A stretch of 64,000 nucleotides of DNA from Engraulis encrasicolus (Eukaryota > Chordata > Actinopteri > Clupeiformes > Engraulidae): the NCBI RefSeq assembly GCF_034702125.1, contig NC_085876.1, forward strand, positions 8,578,864 through 8,642,863, given 5' to 3'. The position numbers and the translations under genes are program-made. Positions 12,651 through 25,779 of this stretch are shown piece after piece. The notes beneath the pieces are model-generated. The model was not told where the DNA came from. It saw nothing but the letters and a program-made list of their open reading frames with translations, and did not search any database. Every line of letters starts with the position of its first letter. Position 1 is the stretch's first letter.

Positions 12651-14336
12651 TAATAATAGAGTGAGTGATCGCAGTGATTTATGAAGCACTAGGCCTATAA
12701 GCATACGCATACCCACTGTGTATGTATGAAATAAACATCATGAATGGCAGTTAATTACATTCAAAATAGTTAAGCAATTAAAAAAATGTATACACTTAAA
12801 GAATAGTTTGGGACGAAAGAAAGAATTTTATTCTTTAGAGGTAGCCCATTCCCCAAAGCCGATAGCAGATATCATCCAGTCAGTCAGCATGCTCTACTTA
12901 GTACGGCAACTTGCAAGGAATTTGTTTTCAAATAGGCTAACTTCAGATCTACCTTCCTCTGCCAGTCAACAATTAGATATGTTGTCGTTCTAGGGTGGCT
13001 CTCAGGCCAATCTGAAAAACAATAGGTATGTTTAAATATTTTTTACATGCATGACTTTTCTTTTAGTCTTCATGGGCTGCATTTTTGCGAATGCGTTAGA
13101 CACTCCGGTCCACCAGATGGTGGTCTCTGCACCACGGCTTCAATTCTGACAGCCAAAGAAGAGACTAGTCTGACCAGGAAATTGACCCATGTTGTTTATC
13201 AATTCATGGAATGTGGAAATGTAGTAAATAATTGGTCCAGAGACATATATCCTATTTATATACCCACTGTTAACATAGGCCGGGAGTAAACTATGGCTTG
13301 ATAAAGGACTGCGTAAAAGCAAAGTCGAAGAACCCCCCCCAAGCGTTAGGAACTCCCCTGTAAGTAAGATTTCCTTCTTTGGTACCAGTGACAACTCCTG
13401 CCAAGTTCTATTACAGGCGAAAACCTGAGAGTGGGCCTACCTCAAATTAATGTGGATTTCCAAGAGATGGTTGCACCTAAATTGCATTATTATATGGCCA
13501 AGATATAAACGCAGAACTTGGTTACCTTGGCAAATGTTGCATTACAACCTGCAGAATCACAGCAACATGCATGAGGCGCCAACGTCCTAACGCAGGCTGC
13601 AGCAGGTGTCAAAAATAAAAGTGGAAAAGAAACATTGTTTCCTCCCAACACAGGCAATCTGAGTAACCAGCAGACGTGTTTGTACTTTCTTTACGATCAG
13701 CTGACTCAGGATTGGTTGGATCAAGTTTGTGGGTGCGTCCTTGTTAACTTTTTAGTGTTTTTCAGTAGCACTATATCTCATTAGGTTGGTTACAATGGAG
13801 TTAATGGTGTAACAGCTATGTAATACCATGTGCTAGAGTTGTACACCGTACATTTACTTTTGCTCTCTCTAATTCACACCTCTGATTTACAGTTTATCTA
13901 CTCAGTCAGTGCACATCACATGAACACACCTAGGCCTATAATACCTCCATGTCACACATATCATATTAATATATTTATATTTGAATAGTAGCTGTTTGTA
14001 CATGACATAGGAAGGCATAGCTCTTATCATAATTTTATAACAGCTCAAAAGTCCAAGGCCCCATGAGCTGTTCTGGAGAGTTGAATATTGCCAATGGCAG
14101 ATATTGAGAGACCTTACTGACTTGGTTTTTTTGTTACCGTGTTACACAATTTAGTCCCCATGACACTTTGTAAGTCCTGTATTAAGTGTAAAATTAAAAA
14201 AAAAAAAAGAAACGGACGAATTTGCGGGTTCAACTTCATTTTTTTTTTTTTAAAGAAAGGGCTGAAATTGTGCATGCACGCACAGTTGATGCGTTGAGTT
14301 GACCTCTTCCCCTGTATTTGATCTAGTCTACCACTA

Positions 14337-14360
14337 CGACTTGTAGTCCGAAAAATACGG
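14337..14360. other. 24-base spacer at the duplication junction
   Basis: CGACTTGTAGTCCGAAAAAT plus ACGG sits exactly between the end of the left copy and the start of the right copy and belongs to neither homologous end. It resembles a phrase I recall as common in fish interspersed repeats, but I cannot confirm that here. Confidence 0.7.
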
Positions 14361-14497
14361 TAATTCAATCCAAGGTGGAGATGGCATTATGTTCGTCATA
14401 TCACTCACTACTTTGTGTGTAACTACAAAGTTTGAATACAATTTAATATAACCTAAAACGGTCTAATCTAACCTAATCCAGTTTAATCTAATCCAAG

Positions 14498-14613
14498 GTG
14501 GAGATGGCTGTCTGCCTGGAGATGTTTATAAGTCGCTGCTTGCCCGACTCAACGCAGAACCCCAGCAAGGTGCACGCCCCCATGGTTATACTCAAGAGGT
14601 GAGCATGGAGCGC

Positions 14614-14673
<60 letters not shown>

Positions 14674-14921
14674 AGCCCAGCTGCCTGCACACCCCTTGGT
14701 CATCCTCAATGGGCCAGTACCTTACACTTGGCTTATGTTCTTGTCCAAAGCAGCTAGCAGTTATTTAGGTACATGTTATCGGCTCTAGTCCCTGTAGCAA
14801 TGTGGGGTGAAGTGGCTCACTCAAAGCACGCATGCACGACTCAGTAATGCGGGTGTGAAGCCTACAACCTTCTGATCCTTGCCAGTCACAGCTTGGCTAT
14901 CCCAGTCTGCTGCCATCTTTA

Positions 14922-14967
<46 letters not shown>

Positions 14968-15182
14968 GGGAGTCGGAGAGTGGTGTGCGGGCGGTTGAGA
15001 GCGTGTACTTGGCTGCCGGCTGCACTCTGCTGTCCTCAGCCCAGCTGCTGAACCCCAAGCTGCGTCTCAGCTACACCATCACCAGTGGCCAGCAGCAGCA
15101 GGTCTACACCATCGACCCCGGCTCCGCCCACAAATGGCTGCACGGCAACAGCAGCTGGGCCTGCAAGCTCTGGCCCGTGTGA
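14498..15182 (+). pseudogene. Duplicated topaz1 terminal exons (5'-truncated copy)
   Basis: Exons 14498-14598 and 14969-15182 repeat the last two topaz1 exons with intact splice sites, phase and stop. The terminal exon looks identical to 2811-3024; the first differs by one synonymous change (ACA/ACG) that I noticed. No upstream topaz1 exon exists between the copies, so alone this is a truncated fragment. It could act as an alternative 3' end if topaz1 transcription reads through, splicing from 1830 to 14498. Its poly(A) signal is kept (15790). Confidence 0.8.
14615..14666. repeat. (GT)n microsatellite, right copy
   Basis: About 52 bases of GT; the shortened counterpart of 2295-2378. Confidence 0.95.
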
Positions 15183-15789
15183 CCTCATCAGAGTAGTAGA
15201 AAGTACATGTAGGCTGTAAGTACAACACTAGTAGTATGACATGACGAAGTTGGAAACCATGTAATATACTACTAGTGTTGTAATTCCATCGGTAAGCGTA
15301 CTTCCACAACTCTGGACCTAATCACGAACAAAGTGTGTGACCAATTGCATGAAAGCTATGGCCCTTTCTGACCAATCACACAGAAGTTTTACTAAAACTG
15401 TGGCCCTGTGACCAATCATGCATAAGTTGTGGTCCTGTGAGTTCTGGTCTCTGTGACCAGACCACATGCGCATAAAAAGCACTCTCTTCTCCAACACTAT
15501 CAAGAAAGCACTTGTTTACCTTTTAGACCTTCACAGACTTGGATGGTTCATGCACTTCCTTTTGAAGAGATTTTACGTTGACCGTTTTGGATTACGTTGT
15601 TTTTACTGATTTTACATTTCATATTGCATGTTATTTTTTATTAACTGATAATTGTTCCTAAATGTGAAAAAAGTTTATTTGAATGTGAAGTCTGTTGCAA
15701 TTAATGTAAGTGTTGCCGTTGGAGTGCAATTAACTTTTTGTTTGGAGGATGGACGACTGTTCTTTGCGTTTTGTTTGGGCCAAATAGGC

Positions 15790-15795
15790 AATAAA
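15790..15795 (+). promoter_or_regulatory. Poly(A) signal of the topaz1 tail copy
   Basis: AATAAA duplicated from 3632-3637 with the same flanks. Confidence 0.5.
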
Positions 15796-16140
15796 TACAT
15801 ATTCTGTATACAACTTTGAGTTTGTCGAGTTCTTGTCCCCATTTTCAGTATTTCACTTCGTCCTAACTTTTCACATAAGCTCGCATTAGGGTTGCCACCT
15901 CCAGGACAACAACCCGTTTGACCCTTTTCTTGCACCCTTCAAAACCGGGACGGGTGGTAACGCTTGCATTCAAGCACACCAACAAACTAAATTGTGTTGA
16001 CAGTTTTCATACTGATTGATGTGCTTTCCTCACGGGTTGTGTTCTGCAACAAACAAATGACAATGAAGGAATCGCTGTTATGACATGGTATAGTTTTAGT
16101 TATGTTGCACATTTGTAATGGAAACACTATTTCAGCAATA

Positions 16141-16600
16141 AGTGAAAGCCCATTTGGAAACTCCAACTCCCATTGTCATTGTGACACAGCAGTCCACAGC
16201 ACACAAGTGAACACTGCACACAACGGAATTGCGCTTATGCCTCACCCATGCAAGGGGGCAGCCCTCAATGGCAGCCCTAGGGAGTAGTACGGCTGGACGG
16301 TACCATCAGAGATCTTATAGACAGAGAAAAGTCATTCTAGTTAATTTCTGGTATCCACTTTATGTCTTGAGGTTGAGAATAAATGGAGTCCCCTTAGCCG
16401 CTGTAGATGGCAGTTGAGCACTTCTTGTGCAAACACCTCAAAAATAGAAGAAGGAGGGAACAGCTCCCCCTTAGGAGACCCAACTAGAGCACACTCTTTT
16501 GCATTGGGTGGGCGTGTTTTGAATCCTCTTTATTACTCCACCCTCTCTGGCAACCTTTGGGCTACAAGTCTGACGTCCTAACCGCTTACCGGTATATAAC
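16141..16600 (-). repeat. Nested SINE remnant (right copy)
   Basis: Counterpart of 3982-4530. Part of the SINE head present on the left (about 4390-4470) is missing here, so the element has eroded further. Confidence 0.5.
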
Positions 16601-17147
16601 AATAAGCCGCATAATTAGCAAAACATTGGCATACAGGCTATTTGAGTCTCACCATGTTTTTATTGTGAAGCAGCTAAACACAATCCGCAATGTTGATTCA
16701 CAGTTATACTAAATGAAATATGAAATTATGAATATGGTGATTATCAATAAAGGTCCAGCATATGTGTAACTTTTTAGTAATTAATTCCCAGTTTACACTC
16801 CATTCAGTTTTCATGAATATTTTTACTACTGTTATCTTGTGCATGTTCAATAGGCCTATTGTTTGTAAAGTACTGTAGGCCTACATAACTAAGTAAGGGA
16901 TCCTCTTCATGTAGTAAATTAAATAATTAATTTTGAATGGCCAATTTATGAGGCATCTTTGGCTGCAAAACATGACGGAGCAGGGGGCGACGGGTGGCCG
17001 CCCTGGGCCAAGCTGTAGGGGGGCTTTTTATGCAACATGTAATTTATCCCTGTTCATTAAAACGTAGCAGGGCTGCTGACAGCTTTGGCTGGGCCTGGGA
17101 CAAGATCATCTGATCATGTCAGCGGTGTAGACTATGTGATTTGCAAA

Positions 17148-17295
17148 CAGGGGTGTCATACAGGTGGGTAAAGTGTGACTGAGTGACCAGGGACCCATAG
17201 GGGTCCCACACAGTCTTTGATTTCTGGGATATACTGCTGGGGGGTCCATTGGAGGTCATTGTACATAGGACCCACAATTTGTTGCTATGCCCCTG
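17148..17295. mobile_element. Short hAT-like element (right copy)
   Basis: Duplicate of 5097-5244, with the same CAGGGG ends and the same length. Confidence 0.45.
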
Positions 17296-18431
17296 TATAC
17301 CCACCAGAAAAGGTCAGGGGTTTCAGTATACCCCTATAAATGTCTAACAGTTAAGTACTGTATACCCTGTGGCTGAATCTGACCAATCAGATGCCAATAC
17401 TAGACTGTTTGAACCAGGGATAGACCGTTTGTTTTCTGTGAACAGTCAGTTTCAGAGGTCATAAATTCTGTTATTGTGATGCCACTAACTCTTTTCATTA
17501 CCAATTTGCTTAAGCCTTTGATGTTGGGTACTGCTTATTATTCGGCATTAACCTGGTTGCCTGTAGAAAATTTCCACCCTTCAAGGTGAGGGGGGTTGAC
17601 ATATTTCACCCGCCAAAGGCCAAATTCACCCATCATTGGCAGGTGGACGGGGGCTTTTTTTCCCCCCATCCCTGGTATGTAGGCTACATCATGACATACA
17701 GTTTTACTTATATGTTGCACATAATTCAAATTAATTTGTTACAAATTAATTTGCAAAAAAAATATTTGTTGCAGCAGATATTCACATGATCAAGAAAAAG
17801 TGACATACACTCGGTTCAGGAAAAAAAGAGACACACAAAATGAAACTCTTGAATTTAATGTTTTTATTGTGAAACAAACAGCTAAAAGTAACCCCTCATG
17901 ATAATAGAGTAAATATACATTTTTAAATGCATTCATTTTTTGTTGTATCTTTCGCCACTCTTTTGTGGGGCTTCACAGCTGTCATTAGAAGTCACAATAA
18001 TATATGTAATTGTATGTATGTAATGTATGCAATAAAGATAATGTAATTGATATTAATGTGATTATTGTGTCGGTCTAATTATTGTGTTCAAAATGTAATC
18101 CAATTGTCATTAAAGGTCCAGTGCAAGTGTAATTTTGTAGTACATAATTCATAGAAACTTTTGCTGCCCATTCATAAATATCATCTTTTTCATGAACATT
18201 TCTTTTAATACATGAGCAAATGGCTTTTCTCCATGTAAACTTGCCATTGTGAGAGGCCAAGTATGGCTGAAGGGGCAGTCCTAGGGTCGGGGGCAATTGC
18301 CCGGCGCGGCAACTATGAGGGGGCGGCAGCATTGCGAAACTCCACCCCGACCACAATTCGCACTCTTTTTACATGTCATTTTCTGTGCTGTTACCACGCT
18401 ATTGCAATAATAACATTCTATTAGAGATTTT

Positions 18432-18843
18432 TAGAGATGCACAGGATCCAAGATCCGGTTCCGGATCCGGCAGGATAATAGGGTTTTTCACAGGATCCGG
18501 ATCCGGCAGGATCTTAAGCAGTGGATCCGTTATCCAGCAGTTACCTAAAAATCAGGGTCTGGTGCATCTCTAGCCTAGGTTTTTCAGTCAGTCTTTCACA
18601 ACCCCAATTGCTGCATGGAGTGAAAGAACTTTGGAAGCGACCAGTGCAGGCAGTGTGGCAGTAAGCCAATGAGTCTAAAAAATGGTTTGAGCCAACGTAA
18701 TAAAAAGGGCCCACGTGTGCGAGTAGGCTATGTGTTTCAACCCTTTCGTAGGATCCGGTATCCGGTTCCGGATCCGGCAGGATCCTAAGCAGTGGATCCG
18801 GTATCCGGCAGGATCCTAAAAATCAGGATCTGGTGCATCTCTA
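18432..18843. mobile_element. hAT-type MITE with GGATCC-rich ends (right copy)
   Basis: 412 bases, flanked by GAGATTTT at 18424-18431 and 18844-18851. Same insertion event as 7023-7434, carried along by the duplication. Confidence 0.85.
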
Positions 18844-19402
18844 GAGATTTTTAACGGCAGCTTTTTTGCAGCGGGTGGAGTATAGGAGGGGGTGTTGCCC
18901 CGGGTCGCTATTAATTGTAGGATCACCACTGTTTGGCGGTAAAACATGAGTGGAACAAGTGGGGGTGTGCGAGGGGGTGTGCGACCTCCCCTGGCCCAAG
19001 CAACACGGGGCCCATTTTGGTCAACTATATATCACTAAATTATTATTACAATGTGACCGTCGTTGCCACATTCCCCCAACCTCCACCCTCCACTGTACAG
19101 TGAACCAACGTTAGTTGTAAAACGTGCTCTAGTCAGACCATTTGGCCTGAATATTCATGAATAAGATGAAACGTATGAAAGGGCAGCATAAAAGTTTTTT
19201 TAAAAAATCTACTAAAATCACAATCTGGGCTTTTAAAAATATAGTAAAAATGTGTTAATTCTACATTTCAAAATGAATTGTAAAATGTGTTGTCTTGCAT
19301 CCCTGGGCCTTTAAAAAAAATAGTAAAAATTTGTAAGTTCTAAATGTCAAAATAAACTACTTGTTGTCTTGCATCCCTGGCTGTGTGGTGGGCTTGTCAG
19401 CT

Positions 19403-22400
19403 TTAGTCTGCGATGGCTGAAGAGGCGCCGCAGCCCAGGGTGAGGAAGTGGTACCAGCGCCGGCGTCGCTGTCTCCTGGTGTTCTCTTCAACACCGATCT
19501 CAATCTTCTCACTTTCCTCCTCCTCTTTCTTGGTCTCCTTCCTCTTCTCCTTCTTGGACCTTTTCCAAAACTTGCCCTTGGCTTTCTTTGGCTTCTTCTG
19601 GTCAAACTCGCTGGAACATCCCGCAGCAGCGGTCTCCGGCAGAGCAGCATCTTGGCCGAAGGCAGCACTCTCCATGACATCAGAGGCGCTGATGATGTCA
19701 CTTCCTGTCTGGATGCCATCGCTGGCACATCCTTCAGTGGTCTCCAGCCGAGGAGCATCTTGTACCACAGCCTCTGAGATGTCCACCTCCTCGCTGTCCT
19801 CCTCCTCGCTGTCCTCTGTGAACAGCTTCTTAGAGTGAACCAGATTCTCTGAGTCCCACTTCACCAGCCGAGGCTTCTTGCGAAACCACCTTTTAGAAAA
19901 CTTTTCCTTTTTGGTCTCCAGCTGAGGAGCATCATGTACCACAGCCTCTGAGATGTCCTCCTCCTCGCTGTCCTCCTCCTCGCTGTCCTCTGTGAACAGC
20001 TTCTTAGAGTGAACCAGATTCTCTGAGTCCCACTTCACCAGCCGAGGCTTCTTGCGAAACCACCTTTTAGAAAACTTTTCCTTTTTGGTCTCCAGCTGAG
20101 GAGCATCATGTACCACGGCCTTTGAGATGAAGAACTCCCCACTGTCCTCCTCCTCACTGTCCTCCTCATCACTGTCCTCTGTGAACAGCTTAGTCGTCAC
20201 CAGATTCTCAGAGTCCCACTTCACCAGCCGACGCTTCTTGCGAAACCATCTTCCATAAAACTGATGGGAATAATCTGGCTCCAAGTCCTCGTACCACTCC
20301 TTTCTAAAAATCCTGGTCTTCGTCAGATTCTTCATGTCAAACCTCGCAGACTTCTTATGATTTGTGACAATCCGTGACATGCGCAAAATTCCCTTGGGAC
20401 CCTAAAAGATAAATACATAGAGATATTTGAGAGATTTAAAGACAGACTGTGGCCATTTTCAGTTTGTGCTCAGTGTAGAATAATGTCATCAGAAACTACG
20501 TAGACTAGACAAAAACAGGAAAGCATGGGTCACTCACCTTATCTGCGTCTCGCTCATCAAAATATCTCAGTATATCCTCCATACATTCAGCAGCAAAAAA
20601 TCTCAGTATATCCTCCATACATTCAGCAGCCGCATTCTTTGTATCCTAAAATATCAACAGAAAGACCAATTCCAAATGAATTAGAAGGCATTAGAAGTCT
20701 TTTTCAATTTGTGAGTACCATGTTATCAGGAGTGAAGAAAACACAGAGGACATCCCTCACCTCATCTGTGCGTTGCTGGTACTCCAATGTGGAGCTTGTA
20801 GATGGTCCATGCAAACTTTTCTGCACATCGTCCACACTGTCCGCGGCCAGATTCTCTGTGGCCTAAAGGATAAATACAAATGGGTATTTGAGAAATTTTA
20901 GACACACTGTGGCCATTATCAATTTGTGAATGAGTGTAGAAATGTCTTTAAGGTGTCGGCTCCCAGCAATTCTGCAACCTAAAGGATCAACAGAGGTTCA
21001 ATTCTAAAGATGAAGTCACTGAGAAGTGTGAACATTGGGATGTGATGTAAATAATGTTAATATTTCGGGTGTGGGGGGCGCTGTGGTGTAGTGCACTAAG
21101 CCCCCCACATATGGCCTTTCAAAAGCCATGTCCCATTTGTGAACAATATTAGTTTTCATTTCATTTCATTTCATTTCATTTCACTCACCATATCTGCGTC
21201 TTGCTGGTCCAAAATTCTCAGTATATTCTCCATACATTCGGCTGCCGCATTCTCACCCTCGGCTGCCAGGCTTTCGGCAACCTAAAGCAAAAACCACAAG
21301 CAAGATATTCAGAAGACTTGGACACTCAAAAGCCATGTCCCATTTGTGAACAATCTTGGTTTTCTTTTCAGGAAGACGCCCCATCTCACTCACCACATCT
21401 GAGTGTAGCTGATCCATCAATACGGAACTGTTTGCTGGTCCATGAGTGTGGGACGTAGTTTCATATTCCAAAATTCTCAGTATATTCTCCATACATTCAG
21501 CAGCCCCATTCTCTGTATCCATTCTCTGTATCCATCCATTCTTTGTATCCTAAAATATGAACAGAAAGACAAGTTTCAAAATAATTAGAAGCCTTTTTCA
21601 ATTTGTGAGCATCATGTTATCAGGAGAGAAGTAAAACCAGAGGGCATCATCGCTCACCATATCAAAGTGTTGCTGATCCCTCATCAGGGTGGAACATTTT
21701 GCTGGTCCATCGGTGTGGGACTTTTCCTCAGGTCCAACCAAAATTCGGAGTCCATTGTCAGCTCCCTTGGCTGTCACTGTCTCTGCATCCTAAAGAACCA
21801 ACAAGAAAACAAATTCCACCAAATTAGATTTTGAATGTGTGAAGAGCATTACAGTGTCATCAGAGGTGCAGAAAAAATATGGAGGGCGGCCAGAGGCGTA
21901 GCAGCGAATTGTGGGCCCTATGTACAATCAGCTCCAATGGACCCCCCAGCCCCCAGTCAAATATCTACATAAATCAGACTGTGTGGGCCCCCTATAGACT
22001 ACATGGGGCCCTGGTGACTCTGTCAGATTTTACCCCCCTGAACGACATCCCTAAGGGCGGAGCATAAATTACTCACCAAATGTGAGTGTTGCCGCTCCAT
22101 CATCAGTGTGGGACTTTTTGCTGGTCCGCTGGCGTGGGAGTCCGTTTTAGATCCACTCAAAACTCTCAGCACCTTCTTGACCTTCTTGAGTGTCAGTATC
22201 CTTGCACGCTAAAAGACAGCAAATCAAAGAGAATTAGACAGTCATACCCATATATTTTTTAAAATGTGTGTGAACAATATTATCATATTATCAGTGTCTC
22301 TCACTCACAGCATCTGTGCTTTTGATCTCCCTCAGCACCTGCTGTCTGCTGATACCCATCGACTTCATGGACTTGATCAGAGTCTCCTCGCTCCTGCGGC

Positions 22401-23580
22401 TCTCCTCCAGCCTGTGTCTCTCCAGGAAGCACTTCCTCTCGGTGATATAAATCTCCAGGCGGTGGCGGTCCTGCTGGTCCTTCAGGAACTGCTCCTGGCG
22501 GAGGCGCCACTCCTCCAGAGCGTTGACATAGTCCTCCAGCTCCTTGAGGTCTCTACAGCTAATGGGTAGGGGGTCCGTCTGCCTTATAATACCGGTAATG
22601 CGCTTGCGATTGACCGCCAGGTGTACTTGGAGAAGACACAGGACCTCAGGTCTCTTGATGACAGAAAATGTGGTGGTGATGGCCGGAGGTTTGTTATCAC
22701 CGCTTTCATCGCTGACACATCCAGTAACGTCTTGCCTCGCAACATTTTGGGTGAGGGTAACCAGGTCCTTGGTCACAGGCTTCTTGACATCAGAGGAGAT
22801 GATGGACAGAGCATTGCCAGTGTCTCCCTGGTTGTCACTGATGACACATCCACTGGCGCCAGGTGTAGCAACATCTGAGGTAGCAAGGTCTTTGACATCA
22901 GAGGCGCTGGCGATGCCCCTGGTGCTGCCAGAGTCTCCCTGACTACCATTCGTGGCACAGCCAATGGTCTGCAGCTGAGCAGCATGCTCCATGACATCAG
23001 AAGCGGCGGTGGTAGTAGCCAAAGTGTTGTCACTGTCCACCTTGACGCTGTTGACGGCACATCCAGTGGTCTCCATTAGAGCAGCACCTTGGCCGAGGAC
23101 AGCGAGCTCCTTGACATCAGACGCCTGAGTTTCTCCCTGACTACCATTGGTGCCACATCCAGTGGTCTCCAGGTGACCAGCATCTAGGGCAGGACGCTCC
23201 TTGACATCAGAGGCACTGATGGTGGCCTGAGTGTTGTTGGTGTCTCCCTGGGTACCAGTCATCATGACACATCCAGTGTTGCCAAGGCTACCTGGGCCAG
23301 CAACCTGCTTGACATCAGAGGGGCTGATGGTGGCCAGAGTGGTGTCACTTCCGGCCTGGAGTGATGTCACTTCCTGGTGGAGGCCAGCACGTTCCATGAC
23401 ATCTGAGGCACCGATGAGGTCACTTCCTGTCTGGATGCCATCATCACTGGTACATCCTCCACTGGTCTCCAGCTGGGAAGCATCATGTACCACGGCCTCT
23501 GGGATGTCAGAGGGAGGGCCCTCGGTCAGGGGACTGGAGATCTGGCATCCCGGCTCTGCACTGGTTGATGGTATGACCAT
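19403..23580 (-). CDS. Unrecognised modular repeat protein, copy 2 (eight coding exons)
   Basis: Exons (transcript order): 23601-22309 (ATG at 23580), 22208-22077, 21789-21658, 21549-21394, 21281-21189, 20862-20761, 20645-20538 and 20401-19403; 997 codons plus stop. All splice sites and phases match copy 1. Length differences are in frame only: one extra codon in the first coding exon (S-D-D-G), two extra codons in the exon at 20645 (D-E-R-D-A-D-K), and four codons fewer in the Lys/Glu-rich part of the last exon. Domain order is as in copy 1. Scattered replacements are visible, such as E/D and K/N in the cassette exons. It is transcribed away from aste1, whose start lies about 2 kb from this gene's 5' exon, so the two could share a promoter region (inference). 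Function unknown. Confidence 0.74.
20955..20978 (-). pseudogene. Decayed cassette exon (copy 2)
   Basis: Same relic as 9541-9568: a TTTAG acceptor and V-A-E-L-L-G codons without a donor. Confidence 0.45.
21891..22040. mobile_element. hAT-like short element in an intron (right copy)
   Basis: Counterpart of 10472-10620 between the exons at 21789 and 22077. Confidence 0.42.
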
Positions 23581-23849
23581 CTCCAAATGCAAAACAGGTG
23601 CCTGAAATCAGAAACAGATTCTTTTTTAAATGTATGTAGGCCTATGTATTTATTTTATTTACTGACTTATTTATTATTGCAATGTAAGCAGAGTGTTGAG
23701 ACCTCAGCCTAGGCAATGGCATAGCTCAATTTTCCTGCGACCATTACTCGACAATTTTCAGAGTTAACTATACATTTACGAATACATTTTCACAGAAAAC
23801 ATTTATGTATTTTTGTTAACATTTAGCCTACACGGTTTATGATACTCAC

Positions 23850-24050
23850 CTTTTAAAATAAATATAGATGATGGGAAGGAGCCTAATTAAAAACGATATG
23901 AAGTTAACAACGTTAATTAAAATCGTGCGGAAAGTCGCTTCCTCTCTTCGTGAATGAACATAAAAGTGAAATGTTTTCATAGAATGTTGGTAGCTATGGC
24001 GATGAGTGATTCTAATCGCGTCAGTCAGACACAACATTCACAGCTGATGT
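23850..24050 (-). other. 5' exon of the unknown gene with long uORF (copy 2)
   Basis: Donor AAAAG|GTGAGTA ends the exon at 23850. The uORF from 24037 is kept with three residue changes relative to copy 1, including its hydrophobic end. Out of frame with the main protein, as in copy 1. Confidence 0.5.
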
Positions 24051-24525
24051 AATAATAGAGTCGCAACATCGCAGTGATTTATGAAGCAACGTCAGCTATA
24101 GCATACGCATAGGCCTACCCACTGTGTATGAAATAAACATCATGAATGGGCAATTAATTACATTCAAAATAGTTAAGCAATAAAAAAAAACCTCTACCCT
24201 TAAAGAATAGTTTGGGACGGCTTTTGATTTTATTCTTTAGAGGTAGCCCACTCCCCAAAGCCGATAGCAGTTATCATCCAGTCAGCATGCTCTACTTAGT
24301 ACCTGTGCAACTTGCAAGGAATATTTGTTTTCAAATAGGCTAACCATTTCTTCAGATCTACCTGCATTTCCTCTGCCAGTCAACAGTTAGATATCTTGTC
24401 GTTCTAGGGTGGCTCTCAGGCCAACCTGAAAAATAATAGATTTTCTCTTGTTTTTTCTTTTTCTTTTAAATATATATTTTTTACATGCATGACTTTTCTT
24501 TTAGTCTTCATGGGCTGCATTTTTG

Positions 24526-24610
24526 TAGCCTGGTCCTGACCATCCCATAATACTACCATTTAGTGGAGCCAATCCTTTGGCGGAAGTACGTAGGATGGCT
24601 CGCGAGGCTA
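24526..24610. mobile_element. 85-base MITE inserted only in the right copy
   Basis: Begins TAGCCTGGTCC and ends GCGAGGCTA, imperfect inverted ends. GCATTTTTG flanks it on both sides (24517-24525 and 24611-24619). The left copy has a single GCATTTTTG at the matching place (near 13079), an empty site. Insertion therefore followed the duplication. The repeat of 8 or 9 bases fits a hAT-like mechanism. Confidence 0.8.
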
Positions 24611-25779
24611 GCATTTTTGCGAATGCGTTAGACACTCCGGTCCACCAGATGGTGGACTCTGGACCACGGCTTCAATTCTGACAGCCAAAGAAGAGACTAG
24701 TCTGACCAGGAAATTGACCCATGTTGTTTATCAATTCATGGAATGTGGAAATGTAGTAAATAATTGGTCCAGAGACATATATCTTATTTATATACCCACT
24801 GTTAACATAGGCTGGGAGTAAACTATGGCTTGATAAAGGACTGCGTAAAAGCAAAGTCGAAGAACCCCCCAAGCGTTAGGATCCCCTGTAAGTAAGTTTT
24901 CCTTCTTTGGTACCAGTGACAACTCCTGCCAAGTTCTATTACAGGCGAAAACCTGAGAGTGGGCCAACCTCAAATTAATGTGGATTTCAAAGAGATGGTT
25001 GCACCTAAATTGCATTATTATATGGCCAAGATATAAACGCAGAACTTGGTTACCTTGGCAAATGTTGCATTACAACCTGCAGAATCACAGCAACATGCAT
25101 GAGGCGCCAACGTCCTAACGCAGGCTGCAGCAGGTGTCAAACGTAAAAGTGGAAAAGAAAGGTAATCTGAGTAACCAGTAGACGTGTGTGTACTTGGTTT
25201 ACGATCAGCTGACTCAGGACTGGTTGGATCAAGTTTGTGGGTGCGTCCTTGTTAACTTTTTAGTGTTTTTCAGTAGCACTATATCTCATTAGGTTGGTTA
25301 CAATGGAGTTAATGGTGTAACAGCTATGTAATACCATGTGCTAGAGTTGTATTAACACCGTACATTTACTTTTGCTCTCTCTAATTCACACCTCTGATGT
25401 ACAGTTTATCCTACTCAGTCAGTGCACATCACATGAACACGCCTATAATACCTCCATGTCACACATATTATATTTATATATTTATATTTGAATAGTAGCT
25501 GTTTGTACATGACATAGGAAGGCAGCTCTTGTCATAATTGTATAACAGCTCAAAAGTCCAATGCCCCATGAGCTGTTCTGGAGAGTTGAATATTGCCAAT
25601 GGCAGATATTGAGAGACCTTACTGATTACTTGTTACTGTGTTACACAATTTAGTCCCCATGACACTTTGTAAGTTTTAAATGCAGTCCTGGTGACACTGT
25701 ATTAAGTGTAAAAAAAAAAAAAACTGACGAATTTGTGGGTTCAACTTCAAAGGACTGAAATTGTGCATGCACGCACAGT

